A stretch of DNA of 64,000 nucleotides from Anisodus tanguticus (taxonomy: Eukaryota; Streptophyta; Magnoliopsida; Solanales; Solanaceae), in assembly GCA_034509755.1 (NCBI GenBank), contig CM067541.1, forward strand, positions 13,132,001 through 13,196,000, read 5' to 3'. Shown here piece after piece: positions 32,795 through 44,800 of this stretch (within the stretch, counting starts at the first letter, position 1; every line of letters starts with the position of its first letter). The translations under genes and the position numbers were made by a program. The notes beneath the pieces are model-generated. The model ran no database searches, was not told where the DNA came from, and saw only the letters and a list, made by a program, of their open reading frames with translations.

Positions 32795-33977
32795 TGTTGG
32801 AAATTTGCCATTGTCGGGGAGGTGCATCCACCCATGTTTAATTGAATTAAACACTAGTGTTCCGCATGTTGGAGGCTTTGTCTCTTCTCACATGCATAAT
32901 CTACTAAGAGAGTAGATGACCGTAGGGCCAAGAATCGTCAAATTTCGTTGAGAAATGAAAGAGATATTGGTCCACGAAGTAAGGTGTTTGAGGCATGGAA
33001 ATATGGTGTGGGACAAATCTACATCGGTGGAAAAAGGAAGAACTGCTCTCTTTATAAGTCTCTAAAGTGGTTAAGTGTTTGGGACCCCAAGGGGTATCCC
33101 ATGTGTTTAAAGGAGGGAGGACCTAGATGTGCTTGGGTTCAAGGCTAAGCCCACACGCGCGCCGCCGCCGCCGCCCGTCCCGTCCGTCCGGGCTCGGGGC
33201 CGGCTGGGCCGCTCGGGTCACGGCTCGGTCACGGGCCGGGGCCGGGGCTCGGGTCACGGCCGTCGGGTCGTGGGAACTTTCTGATATTTACAGTTTGGTC
33301 CCTAGAGTTTTTGGAAAGTTGAATTTGGAACGACGGAAGGCAGAATTACTTGGCTGATTAACTCCTCCATAATCAATCCTCCTTCAATGGCCATGAACAG
33401 CCTCACTAATGGCCTTAAACCTGCCACACTAATGGCCTTAAACTCCGTCATTAATGTACCCTCACTAATGGCTACTAACAACCTTGTTTGTGGCAGTTGA
33501 GGAGTCCCTCCTATATATTGATGCCTCTTTGGCTCAATAACGTGACAGAAAAAACATACATACAGTGACGAAAAACAGTGATTTACAGTCCTGAAATACA
33601 GTCATGAAACAGTGAGGAAAGACACACATATACACGAGATATACACAACAGAGACACACTATATACACAGAGACAAAACAGAAGAGAAAGTCAGTCCAAA
33701 AACGTTAGACGAAAACAGAAACTCTTCCTTCCTTTTTCATTTCTTCAGTAAGTCGATTCGTATTTGTTTTCTTCGTCGGACTCAACTTATTTACTTTGTA
33801 GTGTTGAGATTAAAGTGTTGTTTTATCTTGGGAGACTATTGTCCGTTAACGTAAAAGCATATATACGGGGCAATCTTGTCTTAAGGACAGAGTGCAATCG
33901 CTCGACTCAGCACACAGTTGTAACCATACAGATTTAGTGTTTCTTGATTTCTGGTCATCAAGATTCAAAACTCAACA
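32795..33977 (+). mobile_element. Probable solo LTR with a GC-rich island
   Basis: A 1.18-kb block that starts TGTTGG and ends CTCAACA, giving the TG...CA ends with a 5-bp inverted match (TGTTG/CAACA). It has a TATA-like CCTATATATTGATG at about 33511-33524 and AC-rich leader-like sequence downstream, as in a plant LTR promoter. At 33160-33270 there is a strikingly GC-rich segment of GGGTCACGG and CCGCCG repeats. No target duplication was found, so the ends are tentative. It sits against the truncated exon 1 of the epoxide hydrolase relic. Confidence 0.45.
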
Positions 33978-34329
33978 ACTTTGCGGCAGTTTTGAAGATT
34001 GTCTATTTGCTTATCCTTTCAAACACTTGTAATATTTATTTACTTCCCGTACTGCTTTATTACAATAGTAGCCAACATGTATCACCATAGCCACGAAGAT
34101 CAGGAGCCACGGCTCTACAACCATGTTTAGCCATGAAAGAAATTTGGTGCCTCCATGAATACCATAATTCTGGGAATCCATGGATGAACAAAACAATAGG
34201 GCCTTGCCCTTTTTCAACAACATGCATATTTACGCCATTTACTTTCACTGTTTTGTGCTCAAAGCAGTGTTCCTCCATTTCTTGAATATAATTTTCTTGA
34301 AATCTGAAGGACAGATTTTGTGTGTTCAA

Positions 34330-35574
34330 TAATATCTTTGGTACTCTTTTGGACTATTTGTACACTTCACAAAGGTTAAATAAATAGTATGTAAAAAGTA
34401 AAGCGCACTTGTTTTCTACATCAGAATACGTGATGTACATGTCTCTACCTAAAGGAGTGGAGCCAGAGATGGAATCATTATTTGAACTAAACTTTATGAC
34501 AGCAATAATAGGCGTTTGTAACTCGGTTCTAAGTTTAAGTTTTTGCACATATTTAATTAGTAAATTTCTTAATATAAATTTAAGGTTTCACTAAAATTAT
34601 TTAGTTCGGCAGAACTCGTATGTTGGTTTCTAGCTTCGCCTAGGGGGCGGAGCCACAATGGTGGTTAAATGTTCGGCAGAATTCAGTAACTTTAGCTCAA
34701 ACTATATATTTGTGTTAAAAGAATTGCTTAATATGGGCAACTCATCTATCTAAAACACAATAAGCAAAAAAGAATGGTGGCCTAGAATCCATATTGTATA
34801 CACGCTTATCACTAAATCATACTCCTTCTCAATTTATCTAATACTATTTAACTAAGCACAAAGAAAGAAAAGAAGACACTCGTAAATTGTGGGCTAACAT
34901 AAGCTGTAGATGTTTGTGTGACTATAAATCATCTTATTAACTAAAAAATGAGAATTTTAAAATTATAATATTTTTAAATAATAAATATATTTTTTTAGGA
35001 CGAATTAAAAGAAGAAGAGTAACATGTAAATTGGAACAGATGGAATACCGTAGAAATATTCGCCTCAATCTGCCCATGTGCTTCACGTACAATTCGTTTG
35101 CATGATTTTTCTCTATTTCCCATTGGTCGTTATATAGTGACCATTTTTTAGGCTTATCTTTATACTATTCGCCCCTCCTAAATTTGGTTAATATCGTTCA
35201 CTAATTAAAAATCAATTTAACTAATTTTGGAGTCATGGTTTCTTAAATTAGACGATAAATTTGACACGTATACCTAGATGCTAGATTAGAAAGGAAGTAA
35301 TTTCTTATTTTGGAGGGGAAGTAATAAAATATAGACCATGTGCCAAACATATCTTACCTTAACACTTGAATAAAAAGGGAGTGAGATCGATATTATTGGA
35401 ACCATTATTATGTCCTGCATTCATATATAGATGGTAACGTAATATGAGGGAAACAAGAAGTATAACTATTTTGAGGTGGAATGATAACTACCTTTTATCC
35501 TTTACTAGTGGTTTCTGATTCGGGTCAGGGAAATACAGTCGTTTTTATTAAGAAATATTTTACTTCTGAAGTGA
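34330..35574. other. Upstream of the epoxide hydrolase relic, nothing recognised
   Basis: AT-rich, no gene or RNA signal. Contains the former promoter region of the epoxide hydrolase relic. Confidence 0.45.
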
Positions 35575-35965
35575 GACTTTCCGACACAAATATGGACTAG
35601 TCGGACCCGCTTTACCCTCCAAAGTGAAATTATTCTACTCAAATCTGGATTAGTCGGGCCCGCTCTACCTAATGAGGACTTTCAGCGCGAATCTAGATTA
35701 ATCGAGCATGTTTTATCCTCTAAAGTGATACTTTTCAGCTCGAATCAGAATTAGTCAAGCCCACTTTACCTGATGAGGACTTTCGGCGCGAATCTAGATT
35801 AGTCGGACCTGCTTTACCCTCCAAAGTGAAACTTTTCAGGAGTAGTTAGGCCATTACCTTCTAAAGTAGGATTTTTCAGCGTGAATCTGAATCTGAATTA
35901 GTCGTGCGTGCTTTATCTCGAAAGAGGAATCTTTTCATGCAAATCTAAACTAGTCGGCCCAAAAA
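35575..35965. repeat. About 50-bp degenerate tandem repeat
   Basis: Seven to eight degenerate copies of a unit built on GCGAATCTAGATTAGTCGG, then CCCGCTTTACC, then CTCCAAAGTGA or TGATGAGGACT. The two endings alternate, giving a higher-order period of about 100 bp. It looks like a short satellite-type array. Confidence 0.75.
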
Positions 35966-36319
35966 CGAGTATCGGACACTGAAAAATAATATAACTACTT
36001 TATTAAAACTTTTTTCTGAATTCGGATGTTATACATTGATGCTCCAGAATAATATTCAAACGACGTATCGAAAGTGTAATGCATTTTTTTATATTATCAA
36101 TACATTTTTTTCTTACAAGTATGTAGCATGTCAACTAACTTTATATTTCAAGCTATTTGCTCCACTTATTATAGAGGAGTTACTTATAATTTACATTGAT
36201 AAAAGCAAATAAGTATGCAACTGTTTGTTGTACCATTCGAGAACTTGTGGCCCTAATGAAAAGTGGGCAAGAAAAAAGAGTGCTTTTGAGAATGGAACTC
36301 TATAGAAACATCAACAGAT

Positions 36320-37206
36320 ATCATTCGGTATATTTAGGGTACACTTGATTATGGTTTGCATTTATATCCTTCCTCAACGTCCGCACTTGTCTCGTATACG
36401 GATGCTGATTGGGGTGGCTGTCCGGACACCAGATGGTCTACGTCTGGCTATTGTATGTTTCTTGGGAATAATCTGGTCTCATAGTCGGCAAAACGTCAGT
36501 CGACATTGTCTCGATCTAGTGCCGAGGCCGAGTATCGAGGGGTAGCTAATGTGGTCTCGGAGTCATGTTGGTTACGTAATTTGCTTTTGGAGCTTCATTG
36601 TCCCATTCAGAAAGCAACCTTGGTTTATCGCGATAATATTAGTGTCATCTACCTTTCTGGTAATCCGGTTCAGCACCAACGCACTAAGCATATCAAGATG
36701 GACATTCACTTTGTCCGCGAAAAGGTTGCTCGTGATCAGGTACGCGTCTGTCATGTCCCATCAAGATATCAAATTGCCAACTTCTTTACAAAGGGTCTTC
36801 CCTCGGTCCTTTCTGAAGATTTTAGGGACAGTCTCAGCGTTCGAAGACCTCCCGCTATGACTTCGGGGGTGTGTTAAGCAAGATATATACCCGTGATATA
36901 CACTTGTTATACATAGTGTATATCACGTGTCCTTTCGGTTGAAGCCCAACACGGTACAAGGCAAACCAGCCCATCTCGGGTTGGCCCATCATGGGGGCTG
37001 TATATTATTGGTGTATATTGTTGTAATATTGTAGTGTAAATGTTACCTTAATTAGTCTTGTACACTTACCATAATGATAGAAGTCTTGTACTACTAGAAT
37101 AGGGATTTAGAGTTGGAATAGGAATATGATTCTCCTATTATGAAAATATATAACTTGTATATATTCTCTTTCAATTAATGAAAATAAAAAGGGATTATTT
37201 CTTTCA
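36320..37206 (+). mobile_element. 3' end of a Ty1/copia element with LTR
   Basis: Plus-strand RNase H frames: DYGLHLYPS, SYTDADWGGCPDTR (a shift in between), then SRSSAEAEYRGVANVV through HFVREKVARDQVRVCHVPSRYQIANFFTKGLP and a stop at 36877 (36506-36877). The polypurine tract CTTCGGGGG precedes an LTR at 36872-37206 (335 bp, TGTTAAG ... TTTCA). The LTR has a perfect 12-bp hairpin stem CGTGATATACAC / GTGTATATCACG near its start. Everything upstream (gag, protease, integrase, RT) and the 5' LTR are missing. Confidence 0.88.
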
Positions 37207-38825
37207 ATTTCCATCATATATCCACCATTTTTTTCTTTATTTCCAAGACCCTTTGAATTCATAATAATAATAGCCCTGAAAATAAAGAAATCTCTAATAC
37301 AAAATATTCCCCCTCTGATGTGTTACAAGATACAGATCTCGATTAGTCAAATCGATGTGTACGTAGTTGATGGTTATAAGGAGATTCTGGCGGAATAAAT
37401 GAGATGTTTTCACTCTTAATCAGAAGTATATTTTTAAACTTTGGAAATGAAGATAGAAATTTACTTCCCATAAAATAGGTCCAACACAGTACGAATTTAA
37501 ATTTTAAAAATTAATAAATTTGAGATATCGAATGATTTATTTTTTCAAAAAAAATTAGATACGTAAAGTTAGGATGTGGAATTTAGAGCCCAAAACATCC
37601 AACATGGATGAACTCACTCCTTACCTGTTGTTGCTTTGGAGTCTAGCAATTGGCAATGACTTCAAAAAGTGACTCCTCCACTCACTTCAATCTTATCAAC
37701 TTTAAAGAAAAGAAAAAAAATAGCTACTCATCAAATTTTTCTAAGTGAAATACTATTAGCCTTGGTCAATAGAATTATCTAATACATTGTGGGAGGTGAC
37801 ACATATCCCATAGATTTAGTCAAGATGTGCACAAGCTGATCCGGACATGGCAATTATCAAAAGAGAAGAAAATACTTTAATTAATAAAAGTAAGACCATA
37901 CATAAATCTTGTATCAATAAACATAATGTGGAGATCCGAATCTTATCATTATTTCTTCATTTTGTCTTTGTTTTTGTTTTTCTGGGAGTTCTTTTCTTCG
38001 TCTCCCTTTCTGTGGCCGATACTTGTTTTAAGGCTCGACTCATTCTGAGTCACAGAAAGAAATCCCACTTTGGATGGTAAGGCAATTCCGTTCCCAGAAC
38101 ACGAATTCGAGACCTCTAATTAAGGATGAATGGATATTTATCCATCCTACCACAACCTTAGACGGTTTTTTCTTCGAAGTTGATCCTAATAGGACATGCA
38201 TTATATACTCATTTAACACCATCTTCAAAATGTGAATTTTACCATGTCTGCACAGCTGATAGTAAACTACCTTTTGATCACATGAAATCATCACTTTTAT
38301 CTACATATTACTCAAACATCAAGAAAGAAATAATTCAGAGACAGTTTAGGCAATGTCAATTGTCAAGCACAGAAACATTATATAGTCTTGAAAACTATCA
38401 CGTGAGCTCACTGTCAAAATCTTGAAAATACTAGCAAAACAATAACAGTCAAACTTTAGGTACATTACTGGTTTTATGTAGTAGCTCCAATAAACAAAAT
38501 ATACATTTGAAACATTACTGGCAATTTGATAATCATGGTGTCCGGGCCAGTTTGTACGCACCTCGACAAATTTCACGGGGTACCTACTACCTACCACCAG
38601 TACATGTAACTGGAACATTACTGGCAATTCTAATGAAACATGTTTGTCTACAAAGAGACTAGTGAAGAGTAAGCTCTGCATATGTCCAATGTTGTTACAT
38701 CCAACCTTACTAAGTACAACACTAAGTCCTAAATAAGTTAAGAAATAGATCTTACAAATCTCTGCAGCCAACGGGTTATTGGTTCGCGGTAAGAATTACA
38801 ATGGTGAGGTTAATCTTCTGTCTTA
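37207..38825. other. Intergenic and probable 3' UTR of CAP-H2
   Basis: No gene recognised. The segment next to 38825 presumably holds the 3' UTR of the minus-strand CAP-H2 gene. Open frames here (for example 38346-38771 minus) show no family resemblance. Confidence 0.5.
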
Positions 38826-41800
38826 TTACAATGCAGTATGCAAATCCGATGGTAACACCAATCTGGATTTCCTTCTTTTCTTGCTTTCAGGTGTGCATCT
38901 AGTTCCATTAACCTTTCCCAGCTTCACGGAAAATCTACAACCCGAATTGGGTCCTGAAGGCGATGAACCAACAGCAACCTGAACTGCTTTACCTTTGTTC
39001 TTGTCCTTTCTACTGTACTGATTGTGTATTAGAGATTTCGCTCTCTTTTTTGATGATTGAAACTGCATCTTCTCCCTACCGTTATCATGCCTAAGGAGTC
39101 GGATAGAGAAGGGATTTGCAGCCGTGTAACAAGTGGAGTCACGTACTTCACCTCTTTCCAAACCAACATCTCCATTGTTTACCTACATTTTTTTGTTTTT
39201 AAGAAAGCGAAACGAAAAAGGTGAACATTGCTTATTTCAACAGCAAAAAAAGGAACATATTACTTCTATCTTCCAAGGTAGGTAACACTAATGTCACTAA
39301 AATTCAAGTAGAAAGGATTTTACCAATTGCAGAAGCGCAGAAAATGTTCGAGCAATGTCATGCTTCTCTGAACCCTTGACAACATTGGAAAAAGACATGG
39401 TGCTTTTATCATTTTCTTCCAGGGATAACTTGCTCAAAACCCTTGCCCCATATTCATGAATGTCAAAGGGCGGATGCGATTCCTGCGGGTAAACACCACG
39501 AGCGATAAAATATCTGAACTTGACAGAGAACAAAAGAACAGACAAAGGAGATCTTAGAAAATGCAACACACTTGTTCCTCCAAGTTCTGCTCAATTCTCT
39601 GTTTCCACGTTGAAACCCGAGCAGCCAATTCAGTCTGCTTTTCAGTTTCAGTAAGAGTAGCAAGAAGAGAATCCTATAAATAGAAAAGTCACCGAAACAA
39701 TCAGAAGATTAACAAAATTTAATCAGATAAGCATGTCTAGAGGTCATGTTAGTGCCATTTAGGTGGGAAAAAGGGGTCAGTGCCGGTTCACAAGCATAAA
39801 ATAAAATATCAGGACATATACCTAAAGTCCTTAATTTTATGAAGATCGTGAATTTAATTCTTACCAAGTGGGAGCGACAAAGATCTTCAAGGTTTTCATG
39901 ACCATTCGGATCTTCATGAGGTTCACTATCAAAAAGTGGACTACAATTATCATGCTGCAAAAACAAAATTTATTAGCAACTTAACTCGTCCATGCCACAT
40001 TGAGCCAGCTTCAGAGAAACACAATATTTACTGTTTGTAGAAATATCCTTATCTAGTTTACTAACCTTCTCACCGTGTGGAGTTGCAGCGTTGTTCATGT
40101 CTGCATTTTCTGGCATGTCAAAGTCAGGAGGCCCAAAATCGTGATCTGTTCCATCATAGTCATCGTCTTCATTCGTTTCCTTTGGATTATACAAAGGAGA
40201 ATAGTCTTTGTCCACCCCATGAAGAAGTGATTCCCGGAGCTGCAAACAGAAGCTTCATATAATGAAATAATTCCGACATGAAAAGTTAGATACAAACAAA
40301 CTATCAATAAATTAAACCTTCTCAAATGGTGGTGGAGATTGTGAGTCGACTTGTTTATTCATGGCACAACATTTTCTCTCCCACATGTCATTGAGGTCGG
40401 TACTAATGGTACCATGTAATCTCGCAAGCGGAAATTCTGTGCCAAAGATGCAAGCTTTCTGGATACCACACCCTGCCTTCTATTAGATTTAACTGCTTGA
40501 AAGCATGAAACATCATTCGTTAATAAAGTGCTTGGATACAGAAGGAAACAAAGAGAAGGAAGCTTAAGAAACCTTTTTTGTACGGTTTTACTTTCAAAGT
40601 GCCAGGTTCATGAGGGTTCAAGGGTTTCCATGGGTCTTCTTCAACATCTGAGTCATCTAAATCTCTAGGTTCTGAATATCCATCTTCACATCCATGTGCA
40701 TCATCAATGTTATCAGGCATATCAGATGAGAATGGATCATTATTGCCTTGATCAAACTCATGTGAATCATTGTTTAAATTGCCTGGATCAAACTCGGGAA
40801 CTGTTGGAGACTGATGTAAATTAGCATCCTGGTTCTTTCGAGCTGAAGACTTATTGCCAGTTCCTCCAGAAAGTCCGGTGGGAGAGGAAAAGCTTTTGCG
40901 GTATTTGGATTTTAAAGAACTGCCCCTGCAGCTATTGTTCAGCCCCTTTCCAGCTATATTCTTACTATCCAGAAACTCATCCACTGTTACAGAATCACAT
41001 GAGTCCAACAGAATAAAATCTCGATAAAGATCACATGTGGCTAGCTGCAAGTAATAACAGAACAAATAAAATAACAGTACACATACTGTAATTGTACAAA
41101 ATCTCTACACTAACATACCAAGTAAGACTCTAGTTCTCCAGCATCTCCAGTAACATCCAGGCAGTCACCCTCGAGCACAACCAGATTTGCAGGGGCCTTC
41201 ACAAACTGAGTGACTGAATTCCTACATGTTGTATTATCCAACGTGTTCTTTGCTTCCACTGCAAGAAGAACAATATAAATCAGGCTGTTTGAAGTCTGAG
41301 CACTTGCTAAAATAAGAGACAAGCAATGATGCTACCTGGGATTTCCTCTGAAGCCCAGTATGAATCATCCTCTTCATGGTTGGCAGCAGGCAAACCGTTT
41401 TCATCTGCTTGGGCTGATCCACTTGCTGGTTGATCTGGTTCACTGATTTAATAGGAAATGCAAAAGCTCAATATATAACATTTTTGGGTCATGATACTTA
41501 CAGTTAAGAACTGAATTAAAATATTTGGTGTACTGCAACATTGCTAGCAATGAAAATTTTATCACAGCCAGTTAATGTGAATTACTTACTGCCCTTCATC
41601 AGAACGAGCAAATACAACACCATCAGTAAAAGGATAAAGTGAAAAACAAACTAATATCTAGTCTATCCTCCCCGCTTTATGCTTCACAGTGGTAGAATTG
41701 ATTGACACAGTGTGGTTAAAGGCTCCCTTGATGCGTGCTTAAGCCCCAAAGCTAGGTGAGTCCCAAGTTGGGACCTTTGCCTTTCTTAGAAGTTAGGTGA

Positions 41801-44800
41801 CACTTTAGAGTAGACATCACCATGCCCACTTTATGCTTCACAGTGGTAGAATTGGTTGACGCAGTGTGGTTAAAGGCTCCCTTGTTGCGTGCCTAATCCC
41901 CAAAGCTAGGTGAGACCCAAGTTGGGCGCTTTGCCTTTCTTAGAAGTTAGGTGACACTTTAGAGTAGCCATCACCATGCCCATAGACTTTTTTTGGGAAT
42001 GGTAACTTTTCTTCATCAGCATACACTATGCTGGTAGCAATATTTACAAGCTTTAGCCCTTGTGTATATTATCCTACTATTTCAACTATGTTGTTTTATA
42101 TAGCTCTAATATTTTTACTGCTTAATAAATATATGGATAAACCATCTTATAAGGCAGTTATTACAAAAATGTTTATCAAAATAAAAAAATATTTTATTCC
42201 TATTCCCACTATTTATATTATCGGTGATGTATTAAATCCGACTATTAAAATAGACGGTACTAAATCACTTATTGAAACTATTTATGATTGTATAGAAGTA
42301 CTACCACCTCCAAGTCCCAAAAATCCAAATCAATCACCACCTATTGAACAAACTAAAGAAGAAGTGTTGTCTAGCGTAGAAGACGAATGCAAAAAAGTAT
42401 ATAGGTTTTACCAACAAGAAAATGCTAACAACCTACCGGCTTCCATACCATCTTCTTCTTCAACACAACCTCACAAAAGACATGTTGTTTCTGCGGCTAG
42501 TATTGAAAGCCTCAGAAATAGAATGTGCGGCCGTAACACTACTAACTAAATTAGCGAGTTTGATATTTTTGTTTTGCAGGGTTTTGTACCGTACCAAGCA
42601 GTTCTCAATGAAGAAGGACGTGAAGATTTGCTGAAATACTGGAGGGGGAATGAGAAGACCTTTCCGACACTTTCAATAATGGCTTGAGATGTTTTGAACA
42701 TTCAAGCGTCATCAACGGCGTCAGAAAGCGCTTTTTCTGCCGGCAGATATCAAATAGGAGAGCACTGATATTCATTAGCTGGAGACAGCTTGGAGATTGC
42801 AGTATTATTCAGAGATTGGATACGAGCAGAGCAGAGAAGGTGCGGTCAACCGGAGATCAACAAAGAAGAAGACGAAAACTACAACGAAATATTATCCGAA
42901 GGTGGTGGAAGCGACATGGAGCAATTTGACCAACAAATACCAATTCCAACCGAAGAAACACAGGAAATTATCACGAAACTAGAACAGTTTTTTTTCAAAA
43001 TGTATTTTTTTTAATTGCAATTTTACTATGTAATTTGCAACTTTTGAACAACACCACAAAGTTGCAATTTTGACAATTGTATTTGTATTACAAAAAAAAT
43101 CATGTCTATTAAATAATATAAGAGGCACAAAAACAGTCTTGGATGTTTTTATTACACTATCTTGTTTAATTATTGAGTTTTTTATATATATGTTATTTTT
43201 TAAATTAAGTGCCAAAAAAAACAAAAATCCCGCCCCAGTCCGATCCCGACTAGTCCCGACCCAGCCCACTGGCCACCCTTACACTAGACTCACTTAACTC
43301 CAGTACATAGTTGAAGAAAGGTAAGAAAGAGCAAAGCATAGCACTATACTCTACAGTCTCCTGGCATTCCGATGGACCTTAGGGATAACATTATTGCCTG
43401 AAGCAGACATTACCTACCTTACCGCACACAACGCTGCGATGACAGGACTAAACCGCTTTCTTTTCAGAAAGAAAAAGAATAGCAATCTCTCTACAAAAAA
43501 AAACCTGGTCAATCAGATCATTGACTGTGTAAAGGCCCTAGCTATCCATGCTTAAATAACTAAATGTTACAAGCAGTATAAAAGCTTGAAAGAAGAATCA
43601 TATCATGAATTTGTGTCTTCAACAGCGTTGTGGGAGATCGAATGTGCGAAAATTTTCTTTCTCATAAATCATATCATGAATTGCCATGCTCCTCAAACCA
43701 TGAAAGAGGCAATTACATAAAATTATGGCTGGTGTTTGTAAGGAGTCTTCTTAGTTTGTCTAGAGAATTGAATATCAGAAGAAAATATACAAAACCTTGA
43801 ATCCTTTATTCGTCTAATTAGAAAGTTATTGAATATTGGGTTGAAATGAGTATAGATATGAAGGATTCATAAAGTCGACCCAACTAGCCTGTAACTGGGA
43901 TGCAATTAATGTTATTGCTGTTGAATTATTGATTTCCTAACCTGGTCGCTAGTAAAATTATAAACTTCCAATCAATACCCAAGAGATATAACCCAAAATT
44001 AGACCGGAAGTATGTGGTATGTTTCCGGGACATTGTCAACATCTACATGTCATTGTAGACACCTATCAATACAACATTTTCCAAAGGATTATCTCCCAAA
44101 AGGGATTCAAATCCAACTGACTAGAGTAGGAAATGGTAGCTATCTTAGCATCAATTAGTATTAATGTCCAAAAGATGTTAGCTCTAACTGTCATTGCCAG
44201 AATAGTATTCACATCTAAATAGCTTCATGAAATACAAAGTGGTCCTTACAACACTATCATTTTACTAGGTGAAGACAAAGACAAGCAAGGGCCAGATTAT
44301 AAAAACAACTGCTTGATGATGGGTACAAACTCAATCAACAAAGTGCAACACTTAACATCCATTACACACAAGCTTTCATCTAATGTTAAGCTGCAGAGTT
44401 CTCTAACTTAGCTGCATAATTTCTCTAGAGGGCCAAAAGTTCATCAAAAAACAGCTTCAACAGGCTAGTGCACTGAACATTTTAGAGAGAAACCAAAAGG
44501 AAAAAAGAGAACAAAAGCTGTACGAGAAAAGAAAGAAACTTTAGAAGTAGTTTCCAAGCAAAACATCTATTCGAACCCTTGCCCCAAGGGTTAGCCAGAT
44601 TTGCAAAGTTAGGACATCATTGTTTAATTTCAGACTCCTAACACAATACTCACACGTGAATGACCAACAATGTACAGCTACTGACCCGATAATACAGATC
44701 AAGAGAAAGTTGAATAAGTTGTAACCTACATGCTACTTGTGTAAATATTTAGACTTTATCTCCAACCAGAAAAACCTATACAATTCTACTCAAGGAACAG

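Larger units (their letters stand above)
27212..34278 (-). pseudogene. Soluble epoxide hydrolase, broken multi-exon gene
   Basis: Alpha/beta-hydrolase that opens epoxides to diols (plant soluble epoxide hydrolase family). Exon 1 (34278 to about 34072) has HGFPELWYSWRHQ (oxyanion HGFP) and APDLRGYGDT. Exon 2 (about 31309-31062) has VVGHDWGAIIAW with the nucleophile Asp, then a stop after VPFSPKL; the normal frame returns as LKAVYGDDYYVVRFQ, so bases are missing. Exon 3 (29878 to about 29650) reads EPGEIEAEIAKIGTKKVLEKF through GGVKYYRAL, with no recognisable donor. The last exon (about 27466-27212) has NWELTAAW, VKFIVGDLDLTY (catalytic Asp) and VGHFLQHEKP (catalytic His). Exon 1 also loses its donor at the edge of the LTR-like insertion. 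Missing splice sites plus a frame break mean a pseudogene, although all catalytic residues are still readable. Confidence 0.85.

Noticed and set aside
38346..38771. A 141-codon minus-strand gene downstream of CAP-H2
   Set aside because: No recognisable domain; it lies where the CAP-H2 3' UTR and flank are expected.
42028..42549. A new plus-strand gene inside CAP-H2
   Set aside because: Its sequence fits the C-terminal half of a hAT transposase, and the continuation carries the hAT dimerisation domain with stops.
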